Below are positions 8,945-17,804 of a stretch of DNA of 64,000 bases, piece after piece. The stretch lies in assembly GCF_028291725.1 (NCBI RefSeq), contig NZ_JAQGNT010000051.1:98705-162704 (forward strand), given 5' to 3'. The notes under the pieces were generated by a model. The model made no database searches and was not told where the DNA came from. It worked only from the letters and a program-made list of their open reading frames with translations. This stretch comes from Hydrocarboniphaga sp. (GTDB lineage: Bacteria; Pseudomonadota; Gammaproteobacteria; Nevskiales; Nevskiaceae). The translations under genes and the position numbers were made by a program. Each line of letters opens with the position of its first letter. The first letter of the stretch is position 1.

Positions 8945-10450
8945 CTAGTTGGTGCAGGCGTCGACGCGGGCCTGGTCCAGCGTTACCAGACCGCCGCTCA
9001 GCGGCTTGGCCTGGATCGCCGTCAGATAGGCAAAACCGGTCTTGGCTCCGACCGTGTTCACCGATCCGCCCTGGTTGGAACGCAGCGCAAAGTTGTACGG
9101 CGAGCCGAGCAGGGCGCGCATGTCGTCCGCGCTGCCGTTGAGCGCGTAGTTGCCCAGCAGGTAGGTGACCGCAACGATCGGGTAGGACGAGTAGCCGCTG
9201 GTCGGAGAACCGGCGGTTACGTAGGGCGAAGTCGCGTAGGCGCCGGGATGGACGATGAACACGCAGTTGTGGTTCGGCGCCTGTGTGGTGTTCAGCGCGG
9301 TGGGAAGGCCGATCGGGCGGCCGAAGGATGCGTTGTTGCTCTGCAGCGCGCGGTCGGTGTAAGTGCCGTTGTAGGTGTTGCCATCCTTGTCGCTGAAGGT
9401 CTTCGGCACCGTGAATGCGATCTTGTTGCTGGTGCCGCTGCTGTACAGCGCGGTGTTGCGGGCGGTGTCGGTGCCGTCCAGCGGGTTGAGTTCCGCAGCG
9501 GTGTCGACGGCGGCGATCTGCACTGGCTTGAAGGTGGTGGAGCCGATCGCGACGGCATTCGCCGCCTCGACATAGCCGAAGGCGCCGTCGGTGGCATCAA
9601 CCACCGACGCGACGCCCGGGTTGCCGCTGGCAGCGATCGCATTGGCCGGAACGACGCCGCCGGGGAACGCGCTGGCGAAGGTGCTCTGCACCGAGAAGTT
9701 GCTGGCGACCGGGAACGGCAGCGTCGAGGCGACCGGAGCCAGGGTCTGTGCCAGTGCGGCATCCGAGCAAACCCAGTTCAAGTGGTTGCTGAAGCCGAAG
9801 GAGGTGCCGCTGCTGTCGGAACGATAGACCAGCTTGATCGGCTTGCCCTGGTAGGCGGTGCCGTTCGGCTTGGCCAGCTGGCTCCAGTTGGTGATCTTGC
9901 CGGCGAATACATTGCAGACTTCGGCTTCGGTCAAGTACACCGTGCTGAGGCCGGTGCCCGGCGTATTCGCGATCACCGAGATTGAACCGGCGATCGACGG
10001 GAACTGGGTCATTTGCTCATGCGAGGCCTTGTTGGTGATGAAGGCGTTGAAGTCGCCGGTGCCGGCGGGTGCATCGGAGGCGGCATAGTCAGCGTCGATG
10101 CTGGGCGCAGAGAAGCCGTTGGTGCCGTTGACGAAGGCGTCGGTGAACGTGGCCGGGCAGGGGCGGCTGGCGTCGGTGTTGCCGTTGGTGCCGGCCAGCA
10201 CGCTGCGGCCGGTACCGGAACCGGTCTGGCAGTAGCTCTGCGTGGTGAACGGCAGGGCTTCATAGAACAGCGAACCCGGTGCCGGGGCTGACAGGCGCGG
10301 GCCGTTGGCGGTGCTGGACGCGCTGCTGCCGGAGTAGGCCTTGGCCGGCAGGGTTGCGCCGCCGCCGCCGATGTCGGCCATCGCAACCGGTGAAAGGAAA
10401 GCCGCGGCCATCATGGCCATGGCGCTGCGTTTAAAGGTAATCGTGAGCAC
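8945..10450 (-). CDS. DING/PstS-like phosphate-binding periplasmic protein
   Basis: A 501-residue exported protein of the phosphate-binding (PstS) superfamily. After the signal peptide (FKRSAMAMMAAAFLSPVAMA) the mature protein begins DIGGGGATLPAKAY, very close to the DINGGGATLP start that defines DING proteins. Further family landmarks are the EVCNVFAGKITNWSQL block and the phosphate-contact segment VYRSDSSGTSFGFSNHL. The frame continues upstream to 10522, but the GTG at 10450 is preceded at proper distance by AGGGGG and gives a normal signal peptide, so I chose it. No Pst permease genes are adjacent. Likely role is high-affinity phosphate binding or extracellular phosphate scavenging; induction by phosphate limitation is inference. 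Confidence 0.8.
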   Translation of the reverse strand: MLTITFKRSAMAMMAAAFLSPVAMADIGGGGATLPAKAYSGSSASSTANGPRLSAPAPGSLFYEALPFTTQSYCQTGSGTGRSVLAGTNGNTDASRPCPATFTDAFVNGTNGFSAPSIDADYAASDAPAGTGDFNAFITNKASHEQMTQFPSIAGSISVIANTPGTGLSTVYLTEAEVCNVFAGKITNWSQLAKPNGTAYQGKPIKLVYRSDSSGTSFGFSNHLNWVCSDAALAQTLAPVASTLPFPVASNFSVQSTFASAFPGGVVPANAIAASGNPGVASVVDATDGAFGYVEAANAVAIGSTTFKPVQIAAVDTAAELNPLDGTDTARNTALYSSGTSNKIAFTVPKTFSDKDGNTYNGTYTDRALQSNNASFGRPIGLPTALNTTQAPNHNCVFIVHPGAYATSPYVTAGSPTSGYSSYPIVAVTYLLGNYALNGSADDMRALLGSPYNFALRSNQGGSVNTVGAKTGFAYLTAIQAKPLSGGLVTLDQARVDACTN

Positions 10451-10576
10451 TGGGAACCCCCTGCAGAGATGAAGAAATATCGACGGATCGTTGGCGTTGG
10501 CGGCGAACGACATAAGCGCCAAGCGCGGCGAACCTAGCAGGGTGTAGTTGCAGGCAAATGACGGTTTTGCGCTGAG

Positions 10577-12610
10577 CTAATGCCTTTGCGCCGCAGTCGC
10601 GGCCCAATCCCCAAGCGCGGCCAGAACTTGGTCCAGCGGACCGCTCCAGTTGCCGATCTCCGATTGCCGGAACAGACGCAGCGCGCCCGGATACCAGAGC
10701 GAATCGCTGCGCTGGAGCTGCCAGCGCCAGTCGATATTGACCGGCAGCAGCAGCCAGCACGGCGTCGCCAGCGCGCCAGCCAGATGGGCGATCGCGGTAT
10801 CGACGCAGATCACCAGGTCGAGCTGCTGCACGATCGCCGCGGTATCGGCGAAGTCGCGGATCTGCGAACCCAGATCGAGCAGGGGCTGCGACGCGGGCGG
10901 CGCGGCGGCCTCGTCTTCGCCCTGGCCTTTCTGCAGGCTGATGAACTGGATACCGGGCACGCTCCACAGCGGTGCCAGCGCCGCCAGCCCGGGCAGGGAG
11001 CGGTTGAGGTCGTTCTTGTGGTTCTTGCTGCCTTTCCAGACCAGGCCGACACGCAAGCCGCGCGGCGGCAACTGATCTTTCCACTGATCGAGTCGCTCGC
11101 TCGGCGCCTTCAAATAAGGCAACTGCGCCGGAATATTGTCGATGCCCGTGCCGCAGTGCAGCGGCAGGCTCATCACGTAGCTCCAGTAGTCGTAGGCGTC
11201 GCGGCGCTGCTTGAGGCGATGTTTGAATTGCAGGAAGCTCATCACCTCGTCCACCGCCTGCAGACTTCCGAACAGCTCGATCAGCGGCTCATGGGTCACC
11301 AGGGCAACATGCACTGCGCCGCGCGCCTTCAGCAGCGCCGCATATCGGCAGAACTGGATCTGGTCGCCGAAACCTTGCTCGGGCCAGATCAGGATCGAGC
11401 GCCCGCTCAGATCCTGGCCGGTCCATCGCGGCGTATCGGTATCCGGTGGCCGCTGGAAAGGGTCGGAACGCTCGGGTGCGTAGCGCCCTTCGTACAGGGC
11501 GAAGCCCTCTTCGTAGCGGCCCAAGGTCAGCAGAAACGCGCCGAACACCATCCGGCTCAGTGCGGCGTCGCGCGGTTTGGCGATCGCCTGGCGGAACCAG
11601 TGCTCGGCCTGCTCGTAGTCGCCGCCGCGGGCCAGCGAGTGCGCCATCGCGCCGAACCCAAGCGCGCTGGAGGGATGGATCGCCATCGCTTTTTCAAACC
11701 AGCCTCTTGCTTCCTCGCTGCGCCCCTGTTCGTCGAGCAGTTCGCCCATCGAGATATGCGCGCTGAGACTGTCGGCGTCGATCGCCAGTGCTGTGTTCAA
11801 CGCGGCTTCCGCTTCACCCAGGCGCCCGCGATCCTTCATCAGCAGCGCCAGATTCACCTGCGCGACGGCGCTGCGGATGTTGCCGGACTGCGAGAAATAG
11901 CGGTCCGCCTCGTCGCGACGGTTCTGGCGCATCAGCACGCCGCCGAGATTGCGCATCGCCTCGCGGTTGTCGGGCTGGCGATCGAGCGCGCCACGGAAGC
12001 AGGCCTCGGCCTCGTCGATGCGCTGCAGGTTGCTCAGCACGACGCCAAGATTGACCCGGGCGTCGACCCTGAGCGGATCCACCGCGAGTGCCTGGCGATA
12101 GGCCGGCTCGGCCTCGGCGTAACGCCGCTGCTGCGCCAGCAGCACGCCGAGGTTGTAGCCCGCCTGCTCGTGCCGCGGCTCGAGTTCCAGCGCGCGTTTG
12201 TAAGTCTGCTCCGCTTCCGCCGCGCGGCCGGCCTTGGCCAGCACCACGCCGAAATTGAAGTGCACGATCGCCAGGCGCCCGTCGATCGCGAGCGCACGCC
12301 GGCACAGCGCCTCGGCTTCCTCGAGCCGCGACAGTTCGGCCAGCAGCATCGCCAGGTTGGAGTGGAACAGCGGGTTGCGCGGCTCGGCGATCAGCGCCTG
12401 GCGCCAGGCGTGTTCGGCCCGCGCCGCATCACCCAGGCGCAGCGCGCAGGCGGCGAGCAGGTTCCACAGCGCGCCATTGCGCGGCGCCAGCTTCAGGCCC
12501 TTGCCGATGACCTCGATGGCGGCGGCGAACTGCTGTTCTCCGAACAGCGCGAGCGCTTGGTCCAGCAGTTCGAAGGCCGGTGGCCTGTGGATTTTCTTGC
12601 TCTTGATCAT
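10577..12610 (-). CDS. TPR protein with C-terminal glycosyltransferase-9-like domain (paralogue 1)
   Basis: A 677-residue cytoplasmic protein without signal peptide. About ten TPR units occupy residues ~10-370 (pattern A..xxxAxxxxPxxxxAxxNLGxxL). A GT-B type domain related to heptosyltransferases (Glyco_transf_9) follows at ~400-665. Its landmarks are ILIWPEQGFGDQIQFCRY, VGLVWKGSKNHKND, RSLPGL, FISLQKGQ, and the C-terminal VICVDTAIAHLAGALATPCWLLLP donor-binding segment. It is the paralogue of the gene at 20827, and the two bracket the TpsB/ExbB/TonB run. Glycosylation of the exoprotein is an attractive guess because other TPS adhesins are glycosylated, but nothing here proves it. No clear ribosome-binding site is seen before the ATG. 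Confidence 0.82.
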   Translation of the reverse strand: MIKSKKIHRPPAFELLDQALALFGEQQFAAAIEVIGKGLKLAPRNGALWNLLAACALRLGDAARAEHAWRQALIAEPRNPLFHSNLAMLLAELSRLEEAEALCRRALAIDGRLAIVHFNFGVVLAKAGRAAEAEQTYKRALELEPRHEQAGYNLGVLLAQQRRYAEAEPAYRQALAVDPLRVDARVNLGVVLSNLQRIDEAEACFRGALDRQPDNREAMRNLGGVLMRQNRRDEADRYFSQSGNIRSAVAQVNLALLMKDRGRLGEAEAALNTALAIDADSLSAHISMGELLDEQGRSEEARGWFEKAMAIHPSSALGFGAMAHSLARGGDYEQAEHWFRQAIAKPRDAALSRMVFGAFLLTLGRYEEGFALYEGRYAPERSDPFQRPPDTDTPRWTGQDLSGRSILIWPEQGFGDQIQFCRYAALLKARGAVHVALVTHEPLIELFGSLQAVDEVMSFLQFKHRLKQRRDAYDYWSYVMSLPLHCGTGIDNIPAQLPYLKAPSERLDQWKDQLPPRGLRVGLVWKGSKNHKNDLNRSLPGLAALAPLWSVPGIQFISLQKGQGEDEAAAPPASQPLLDLGSQIRDFADTAAIVQQLDLVICVDTAIAHLAGALATPCWLLLPVNIDWRWQLQRSDSLWYPGALRLFRQSEIGNWSGPLDQVLAALGDWAATAAQRH

Positions 12611-13032
12611 GCCGACGGCCGCACCGGGTCTTCCTGCCTGACTTGATGAACCTCTGCACGCGGGCGCGCAGCGTGTAGGTTGGGGTGAGCGCAGCGAACC
12701 CCAACGATCACCGCCAGCGCCGCGACTATGTTGGGGTTCGCTGCGCTCACCCCAACCTACACACTATTGGGCCTGCCGCAGATTGCAGATCCGTGACGAC
12801 TTCGCGTCGCCTTACATCAAGTTGTCATCTGCCGCGGCCATGCTGTTATCCAGCCGCGGGGGGATTCACTGCGGCCGATGCTCCGCAGACACAGGGTTGT
12901 GCTGCTTCGAGCGCTTTGCAGCCGTCGCAATCCGTTGAAAATTGTGTCGATCGACGGGTTGGTGGACGTCGGGATTAGGCGCCATTCGGCTTGTGATCGC
13001 GGCCGCGCCGGTCCGCCTTTGCCTTTCGGGAA
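12611..13032. other. Divergent intergenic region between TPR-GT and TpsB genes
   Basis: About 420 bases between diverging genes. The inverted repeat of family C takes up 12672-12763. The rest must hold promoters for both sides, but I recognise no convincing site and no ORF of merit. Confidence 0.5.
12672..12763. repeat. Inverted repeat family C
   Basis: GTAGGTTGGGGTGAGCGCAG faces its reverse complement (TTCGCTGCGCTCACCCCAAC), with ~28 bases between. Other copies are at 52584-52662, 54124-54163 and 62265-62343. Confidence 0.85.
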
Positions 13033-14643
13033 ATGCCGTTGAGTGGGGAACTCTATTCTTTAGCAGGCGCCGTGCTGCTGGCCGGCGCCTGCGGCTACGC
13101 CTACGCGGCCGAGCCGGTGCCTGCCGGCCCGGTGCCGGCTGCGCAGAGCGCGCCGCCATCTGCACCGCCGCAGCTGGACATCATGGAATTCGTCGTCGAT
13201 GGCAACTCGGTGCTGCCCGACGCGGTGATTGTCGACACGCTCAACGCCTATCTCGGCCCGGGCCGCTCGCCGCAGGACGTCGACCGCGCTCGCGAAGCGC
13301 TGGAGAATGTCTATCGCGAGCGCGGCTACAAGACCGTGTCGGTTTCGATCCCTAAACAGACCGTGCGCGACGGCTCGGTGCAGCTGCTGGTGACCGAGGG
13401 CCGCGTCGCGCATCTGAATGTGGTCGGCAGCCGCTATCACTCGCTGGATACGGTCCGCGAACAGGCGCCGTCGTTGGCCGAAGGCACGGTTCCGGATTTC
13501 GACGCGGTCAAGCACGACATCGTTGCGCTGAACCAGCAGCCGGATCGCCGCGTGACCCCGGCATTGAAGGCCGGCGCGACGCCGGGCACCGTCGACATCG
13601 ATCTCGCCGTCAGCGACGACCTGCCGGTGCACGGCATGCTCGAACTCAACAACCGTCGCAGTGCTGGCACCAGCACGCTGCGCAGCGTCGCCTCGCTGTC
13701 CTACGACAATCTCTGGCAGCAGGGCCACAGCCTGTCGCTGTCGTACCAGACCGCGCCGCAGCAAACCGACGACGCGAAAGTGATGTTCGGCTCCTACCTC
13801 GCGCGCTTTCACGACAGCCCCTTCAGCCTGCTGATCAATGCGCTGAAGTCCGACAGCGACGTCGCCACCGTCGGCGGCATCAACGTGCTCGGCAAGGGCA
13901 GCACCGTCGGCGTGCGCGGCCTGTGGACCTTGCCCGGCGACGAGGAGCTGTACCAGTCGTTCTCGGCTGGCGTCGACTACAAGCACTATCACACCAGCGT
14001 GCTGCTCGGAACCGACACCATCGAAACGCCGCTGGATTATTACCCCTTCAGCCTGGCCTACAACAACATCTGGCACCGGCCGGGTGTGCTGCTCGCCAGC
14101 GATCTGACGATGACCTTCGCGTCGATGAGACTCGGCAGCGATTCCGATGAGTTGGAGATCAACCGCACGTTCACGCGCGGTCAGCAGTTCTCACTGCGCG
14201 GCGGCGTGTCGTACACCGCCAGCCTGCCGCTGGGCATGGAGACCTTCATGCGCACCGACGGCCAATGGACCGATCAGCCGCTGGTCACCAACGAGCAGTA
14301 TTCGGCCGGCGGCGCCGATACCGTGCGCGGCTACTACGAAGCCGAATCAGTCGGCGATTACGGTCTGTCGCAGATCGTAGAACTGCGCAGCCCTTCGCTG
14401 GCGAACAGCTGGCTCGATCAGCTGCAGGTGTTCGTATTCTTCGACGACGCCGTGCTGAAAATGCGTCGCGCGACGCCGGGCACGCCGGTGACCAGCGCGC
14501 TGTTGAGTAGCGGCGCCGGCGTCAACTTCAAGCTGCTATCCACGATCACCGGCAGCGTCGACTGGGCGATCGCGCTCGACGGCGGGCCGTATACGCAAAA
14601 CGGTGATAGCCGCGTGCTGTTCCGTGTCCAAGGTTCCTTTTGA
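13033..14643 (+). CDS. TpsB outer-membrane transporter (ShlB/FhaC/HecB family)
   Basis: A 536-residue two-partner secretion transporter. A signal peptide ends near AYA|AEP (residue ~26). POTRA domains follow at ~48-125 (FVVDGNSVLPDAVI..., ERGYKTVSVSIPKQTVRDGSVQLLVTEGRVAHL) and ~130-200. A 16-strand barrel occupies the rest. The conserved VRGY motif of the plug loop is at about residue 430 and the last residues (FRVQGSF) end in Phe, as outer-membrane barrels do. It exports FHA-like proteins such as the one at 1-3150. Its stop overlaps the beginning of the DUF2341-ExbB gene, so it probably heads an operon with the ExbB/ExbD/TonB/porin genes. Confidence 0.9.
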   Translation: MPLSGELYSLAGAVLLAGACGYAYAAEPVPAGPVPAAQSAPPSAPPQLDIMEFVVDGNSVLPDAVIVDTLNAYLGPGRSPQDVDRAREALENVYRERGYKTVSVSIPKQTVRDGSVQLLVTEGRVAHLNVVGSRYHSLDTVREQAPSLAEGTVPDFDAVKHDIVALNQQPDRRVTPALKAGATPGTVDIDLAVSDDLPVHGMLELNNRRSAGTSTLRSVASLSYDNLWQQGHSLSLSYQTAPQQTDDAKVMFGSYLARFHDSPFSLLINALKSDSDVATVGGINVLGKGSTVGVRGLWTLPGDEELYQSFSAGVDYKHYHTSVLLGTDTIETPLDYYPFSLAYNNIWHRPGVLLASDLTMTFASMRLGSDSDELEINRTFTRGQQFSLRGGVSYTASLPLGMETFMRTDGQWTDQPLVTNEQYSAGGADTVRGYYEAESVGDYGLSQIVELRSPSLANSWLDQLQVFVFFDDAVLKMRRATPGTPVTSALLSSGAGVNFKLLSTITGSVDWAIALDGGPYTQNGDSRVLFRVQGSF

Positions 14644-14651
14644 GCTTGCAT

Positions 14652-16535
14652 ATGAGCATGACCATGAATCGCAATCTTGCTGCTTCCAAATTCTTGTCCC
14701 GCCGCCGTGGTCTGCGCGCCCTGATCATGCTGTTCGCCGCCTTCAGCTTGGCGCCGACCTCGGCCTTCGCCTGGTGGAGCCACGACTGGGCGTATCGCAA
14801 GCCGATCACGCTCGACCCCGCCGTGGTCGGCGCCGAGGCGAGCGGCGTGCCGGTGCTGATCCGCCTGCACGAAGGCGTGTTCCGCTTTGCCGACGCAGCG
14901 CCGGAAGGCGCCGATCTGCGCTTCATCGCAGGCGACGACAAGACGCCGCTGAAGTATCACATCGAGCGCTACGACGAGGTATTCAACCTGGCTTTCGTCT
15001 GGGTGCAGGTGCCGCATCTGAAGCCGGGTGAGCCCGCCGCAATCCCAGCTGCAATTTGGATGTACTACGGCAACCCGAAAGCCGCCGACGAGAGCGATCC
15101 GCGCGGTACTTACGACGCCTACCAGACCCTGGTCTGGCACTTGTCTGAGCGCGGCAAGCCGGCATCCGATGCCAGCGGCAACGGCAACAACGGCACCGCG
15201 GATTTCGCGTCGGTCGACAGCGGCCTGATCGGTGGTGCGGCGCGCGTCGATCTCGCCGCGATCGCGCTGCCGGCAACGCCCGGTCTGGCGCTGGCGGCGA
15301 ATGCCGAGGCGACCTGGTCGTTGTGGGTGAAAGCCGGAACGGCCGAGGCCGACGGTGTGATCTATTCGCAGCGTGACGGCGAGGCCGCGGTGCGGCTCGC
15401 GCTGGCGCACGGCGTGCCCTACGTCGCGATCACCGGCGCGGCCGGCGAAGCCGCGCACATCAGCGCGACCACCGCGCTGGACAGCGAGCACTGGCATCAC
15501 CTGGCGATCACCGCCGCGCACGGCAAGGCCACGCTGTATGTCGACGGTGCGGAGGCGGGCAGCGGTGACGCCGCGATCCCGGCGCTGGGCAGCGCTGCGG
15601 TGCTCGGCGGCGACAGCGCCACGACGCTCGCGTCCGCGTTCAACGGCCAGGTCGACGAGCTGGAGATTTCCAAGCTGGCGCGCGCTCCGGCACTGATCAA
15701 ACTCGCGGCCGTGAACCAGGGCATCGAGGACAAGCTGGTGGCTTTCGGTGCCGACGAAGTGGCCTCATCGTGGAGCACCGGTTACGTCGGCATCATCATG
15801 GGCTCGGTCACGCTGGATGGCTGGGTCATCATCGGCATCCTGATGCTGATGATGCTGGTCAGCTGGGTGGTCATGGCGCGCAAGGGCGCGCAGATCGGCC
15901 GCATCGGCAGGGCCAACCAGCAGTTCCTGGCGTTGTACCGCGCAACCGGCAACGACTTCGCCGCGCTGCATCACATCGTTGATGGCACCGCGGCGGTTGC
16001 CGGCACGGATCTCACCGAAAAACAGCGCGTGCTGATGAAGCAGTCGCCGCTGCTGCACATGTTCAATGTTGGCGTCGAGGAGCTGCACTCGCGGCTCAGC
16101 GGTGAAGGCCGCGACGGCATGCCCAGGGGCGTGCTGTCGTCGCAGTCGATCCATGCGATCCGCGCGACCATCGATTCGAGCCTGATCCGCGAGCAGCAGT
16201 CGCTGAGCGCGCAGATGGTGCTGCTGACGATTGCGATTTCCGGCGGCCCCTTCATCGGCCTGCTCGGTACCGTGGTCGGCGTGATGATCACCTTCGCCGG
16301 CGTCGCCGCGGCGGGCGAGGTCAACGTCAACGCGATCGCACCGGGTATTTCCGCGGCACTGGCGGCGACCGTTGCCGGCATGGCGGTCGCGATCCCGGCG
16401 CTGTTTGGCTACAACTACCTGATCACGCGCATCAAGGAAGTTTCCGCCGAGATGCACGTCTTCGTCGACGCCTTCATCACGCGCATGGCCGAGAACTACG
16501 ACAAACCTTCGTCGCTGCGCGCGATGGCCGATTAA
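14652..16535 (+). CDS. DUF2341-LamG-ExbB/TolQ fusion protein
   Basis: About 627 residues. A signal-like segment (ALIMLFAAFSLAPTSAFA) precedes a DUF2341 domain (WWSHDWAYRKPITLDP..., residues ~40-130) and a LamG/concanavalin-like domain (~165-345, ending NGQVDELEISKLAR). The C-terminal ~230 residues are a MotA/TolQ/ExbB channel: a TM near WVIIGILMLMMLVSWVVMA, a cytoplasmic loop, and the two helices around GGPFIGLLGTVVGVMITF and AAGISAALAATVAGMAVAIPALFGYN. Several starts are possible between 14640 (TTG, overlapping the tpsB stop) and 14664; the first ATG is given. ExbD and TonB genes follow directly, so this is the energiser of a dedicated TonB system with an added exported glycan-binding-type domain. 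DUF2341 function is unknown. Confidence 0.85.
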   Translation: MSMTMNRNLAASKFLSRRRGLRALIMLFAAFSLAPTSAFAWWSHDWAYRKPITLDPAVVGAEASGVPVLIRLHEGVFRFADAAPEGADLRFIAGDDKTPLKYHIERYDEVFNLAFVWVQVPHLKPGEPAAIPAAIWMYYGNPKAADESDPRGTYDAYQTLVWHLSERGKPASDASGNGNNGTADFASVDSGLIGGAARVDLAAIALPATPGLALAANAEATWSLWVKAGTAEADGVIYSQRDGEAAVRLALAHGVPYVAITGAAGEAAHISATTALDSEHWHHLAITAAHGKATLYVDGAEAGSGDAAIPALGSAAVLGGDSATTLASAFNGQVDELEISKLARAPALIKLAAVNQGIEDKLVAFGADEVASSWSTGYVGIIMGSVTLDGWVIIGILMLMMLVSWVVMARKGAQIGRIGRANQQFLALYRATGNDFAALHHIVDGTAAVAGTDLTEKQRVLMKQSPLLHMFNVGVEELHSRLSGEGRDGMPRGVLSSQSIHAIRATIDSSLIREQQSLSAQMVLLTIAISGGPFIGLLGTVVGVMITFAGVAAAGEVNVNAIAPGISAALAATVAGMAVAIPALFGYNYLITRIKEVSAEMHVFVDAFITRMAENYDKPSSLRAMAD

Positions 16536-16556
16536 GCCTGGAGCCGGGAGCCCGCC

Positions 16557-16958
16557 ATGCAAATGCAGGAAGACAAGGCCTACGACGAAATCAACATCAC
16601 GCCGATGCTGGATCTCGCCTACGTGCTGCTGGTGATCTTCATCATCATGACCACGGCGGCGGTGCAGGGCGTCAAGGTCAATCTGCCGAAAGCCAGCAAT
16701 CAGCCGAGCCTGGCCAAGCCCAAGACCGTGGCGATCACGATCGCCAACGACGGCAAGATCTTCATGGACGCGGTGCCGGTGACGATGGCCGAGCTGTCCG
16801 AGCGGCTGCAAGTGAAAAAATCGCAGGTGCCCGATCTGCCGGTGGTGGTGCGCGGCGATGCGCAGACGCAGTACAGCAACGTCGTCGACGTGCTCGCGCT
16901 GCTGTCCGAGCTCGACATCACCCAGATCGGCCTGGTCACGCAGCGCCTGGTGAAGTGA
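16557..16958 (+). CDS. exbD: ExbD/TolR-family biopolymer transport protein
   Basis: A 133-residue inner-membrane protein with one TM near the N-terminus (LDLAYVLLVIFIIMTTAAV) carrying the conserved membrane Asp of ExbD (MLDLAYV). A periplasmic domain follows, ending ELDITQIGLVTQRLVK. It lies 21 bases after the ExbB-fusion gene and 10 bases before the TonB gene. Its proton-channel partner would be the ExbB domain of the preceding fusion protein. Confidence 0.9.
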   Translation: MQMQEDKAYDEINITPMLDLAYVLLVIFIIMTTAAVQGVKVNLPKASNQPSLAKPKTVAITIANDGKIFMDAVPVTMAELSERLQVKKSQVPDLPVVVRGDAQTQYSNVVDVLALLSELDITQIGLVTQRLVK

Positions 16959-16968
16959 CGCCGCCGCA

Positions 16969-17652
16969 ATGAGCGAACCGCAAGACCCGCCGCGCAACAA
17001 ATGGCAGCGCCTCGCCTGGCTGCTGGGATCGCTGCTGGTCGTGGCGCTGCTCGGCTGGGGCATGTGGAAGCTCGCCACCGGCAGCAAGCAGCAGCCACGC
17101 AAGACCGTGGCCCAGGTCACGCAGCTGCAACTGATCAAGATGCCGCCTCCACCGCCGCCTCCGCCTCCGCCGCCCAAGCAGAAGATCGAGGAAGTGCAGA
17201 AACCGCAGCCCGAATTCAAGACGGTGACGCCGGACAACCGTCCGCCTTCGCCGAAAGCCGAAGCACCGCCGGGCCCGCCGGCGCTGGATGCTCAGGGCGA
17301 CGGCCCCGGCGATGCCTTCGGGCTTCAAGGCCGGCCCGGCGGCAGTGATTTCGGTGGCGGCGGCGGTGGTGGCGGTGGCAGTGCCTGGGGCTGGTACGCG
17401 ACCCTGCTGCAGCAGCGCGTGCAGGAGGCGGTGCAGAAACAGCGGCGCTTCAAGGGCGTGCGCTTCACCGCGACCTTGCAGGTCTGGCTGAGTGCCGACG
17501 GCACGCCGACGCGGGTGGAACTGCTGAAGTCGACCGGCAAGCCGGAGATCGATCAGGCGCTGCGCGAATCGGTGAGCCAGATGACGCGGCCGCCGGAACT
17601 GCCGCCGAAAGATCTGCCGCAGCCGGCGCTGGTGCGGGTGGCCTCGCAGTGA
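16969..17652 (+). CDS. tonB: TonB-family energy transducer
   Basis: A 227-residue protein with a cytoplasmic start, one TM (LAWLLGSLLVVALLGWGMW) and a periplasmic Pro-rich linker (eleven consecutive Pro near residue 60, then KP/EP-type residues). A Gly-rich stretch (GGGGGGGGS, residues ~125-140) precedes a TonB C-terminal domain (VWLSADGTPTRVELLKSTGKPEIDQALRESV). It completes the ExbB-ExbD-TonB set of the TPS-linked operon. The likely outer-membrane client is the putative porin encoded next, though porins do not normally need TonB, so this pairing is worth testing. Confidence 0.85.
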   Translation: MSEPQDPPRNKWQRLAWLLGSLLVVALLGWGMWKLATGSKQQPRKTVAQVTQLQLIKMPPPPPPPPPPPKQKIEEVQKPQPEFKTVTPDNRPPSPKAEAPPGPPALDAQGDGPGDAFGLQGRPGGSDFGGGGGGGGGSAWGWYATLLQQRVQEAVQKQRRFKGVRFTATLQVWLSADGTPTRVELLKSTGKPEIDQALRESVSQMTRPPELPPKDLPQPALVRVASQ

Positions 17653-17700
17653 ACGCTGAACAACCCGCGCCCTTGCCGACACGCCGGCAGCGCAACGAAG

Positions 17701-17779
17701 TAGGTCGGCAATCCCTTGCCGACGTGAGGCCTCGATTGCGCATCGACGGACCACGTCGGCAAGGGATTGCCGACCTACG
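17701..17779. repeat. Inverted repeat family B
   Basis: TAGGTCGGCAATCCCTTGCC faces GGCAAGGGATTGCCGACCTA across a ~37-base spacer, giving an ~79-bp unit. It lies inside the 5' extension of the porin frame, which supports the internal start at 17805. Confidence 0.9.
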
Positions 17780-17804
17780 GAATTATTTTGTGGAGAACGC
17801 ATCG

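Noticed and set aside
8891..9985. 364-residue plus-strand frame
   Set aside because: Opposite the DING-like gene and beginning inside its terminator region.
10580..12646. 688-residue open frame on the plus strand
   Set aside because: It is the exact antisense of the TPR-glycosyltransferase gene; the product is Arg/Gln/His-rich without any domain, as expected for a shadow frame in high-GC DNA.
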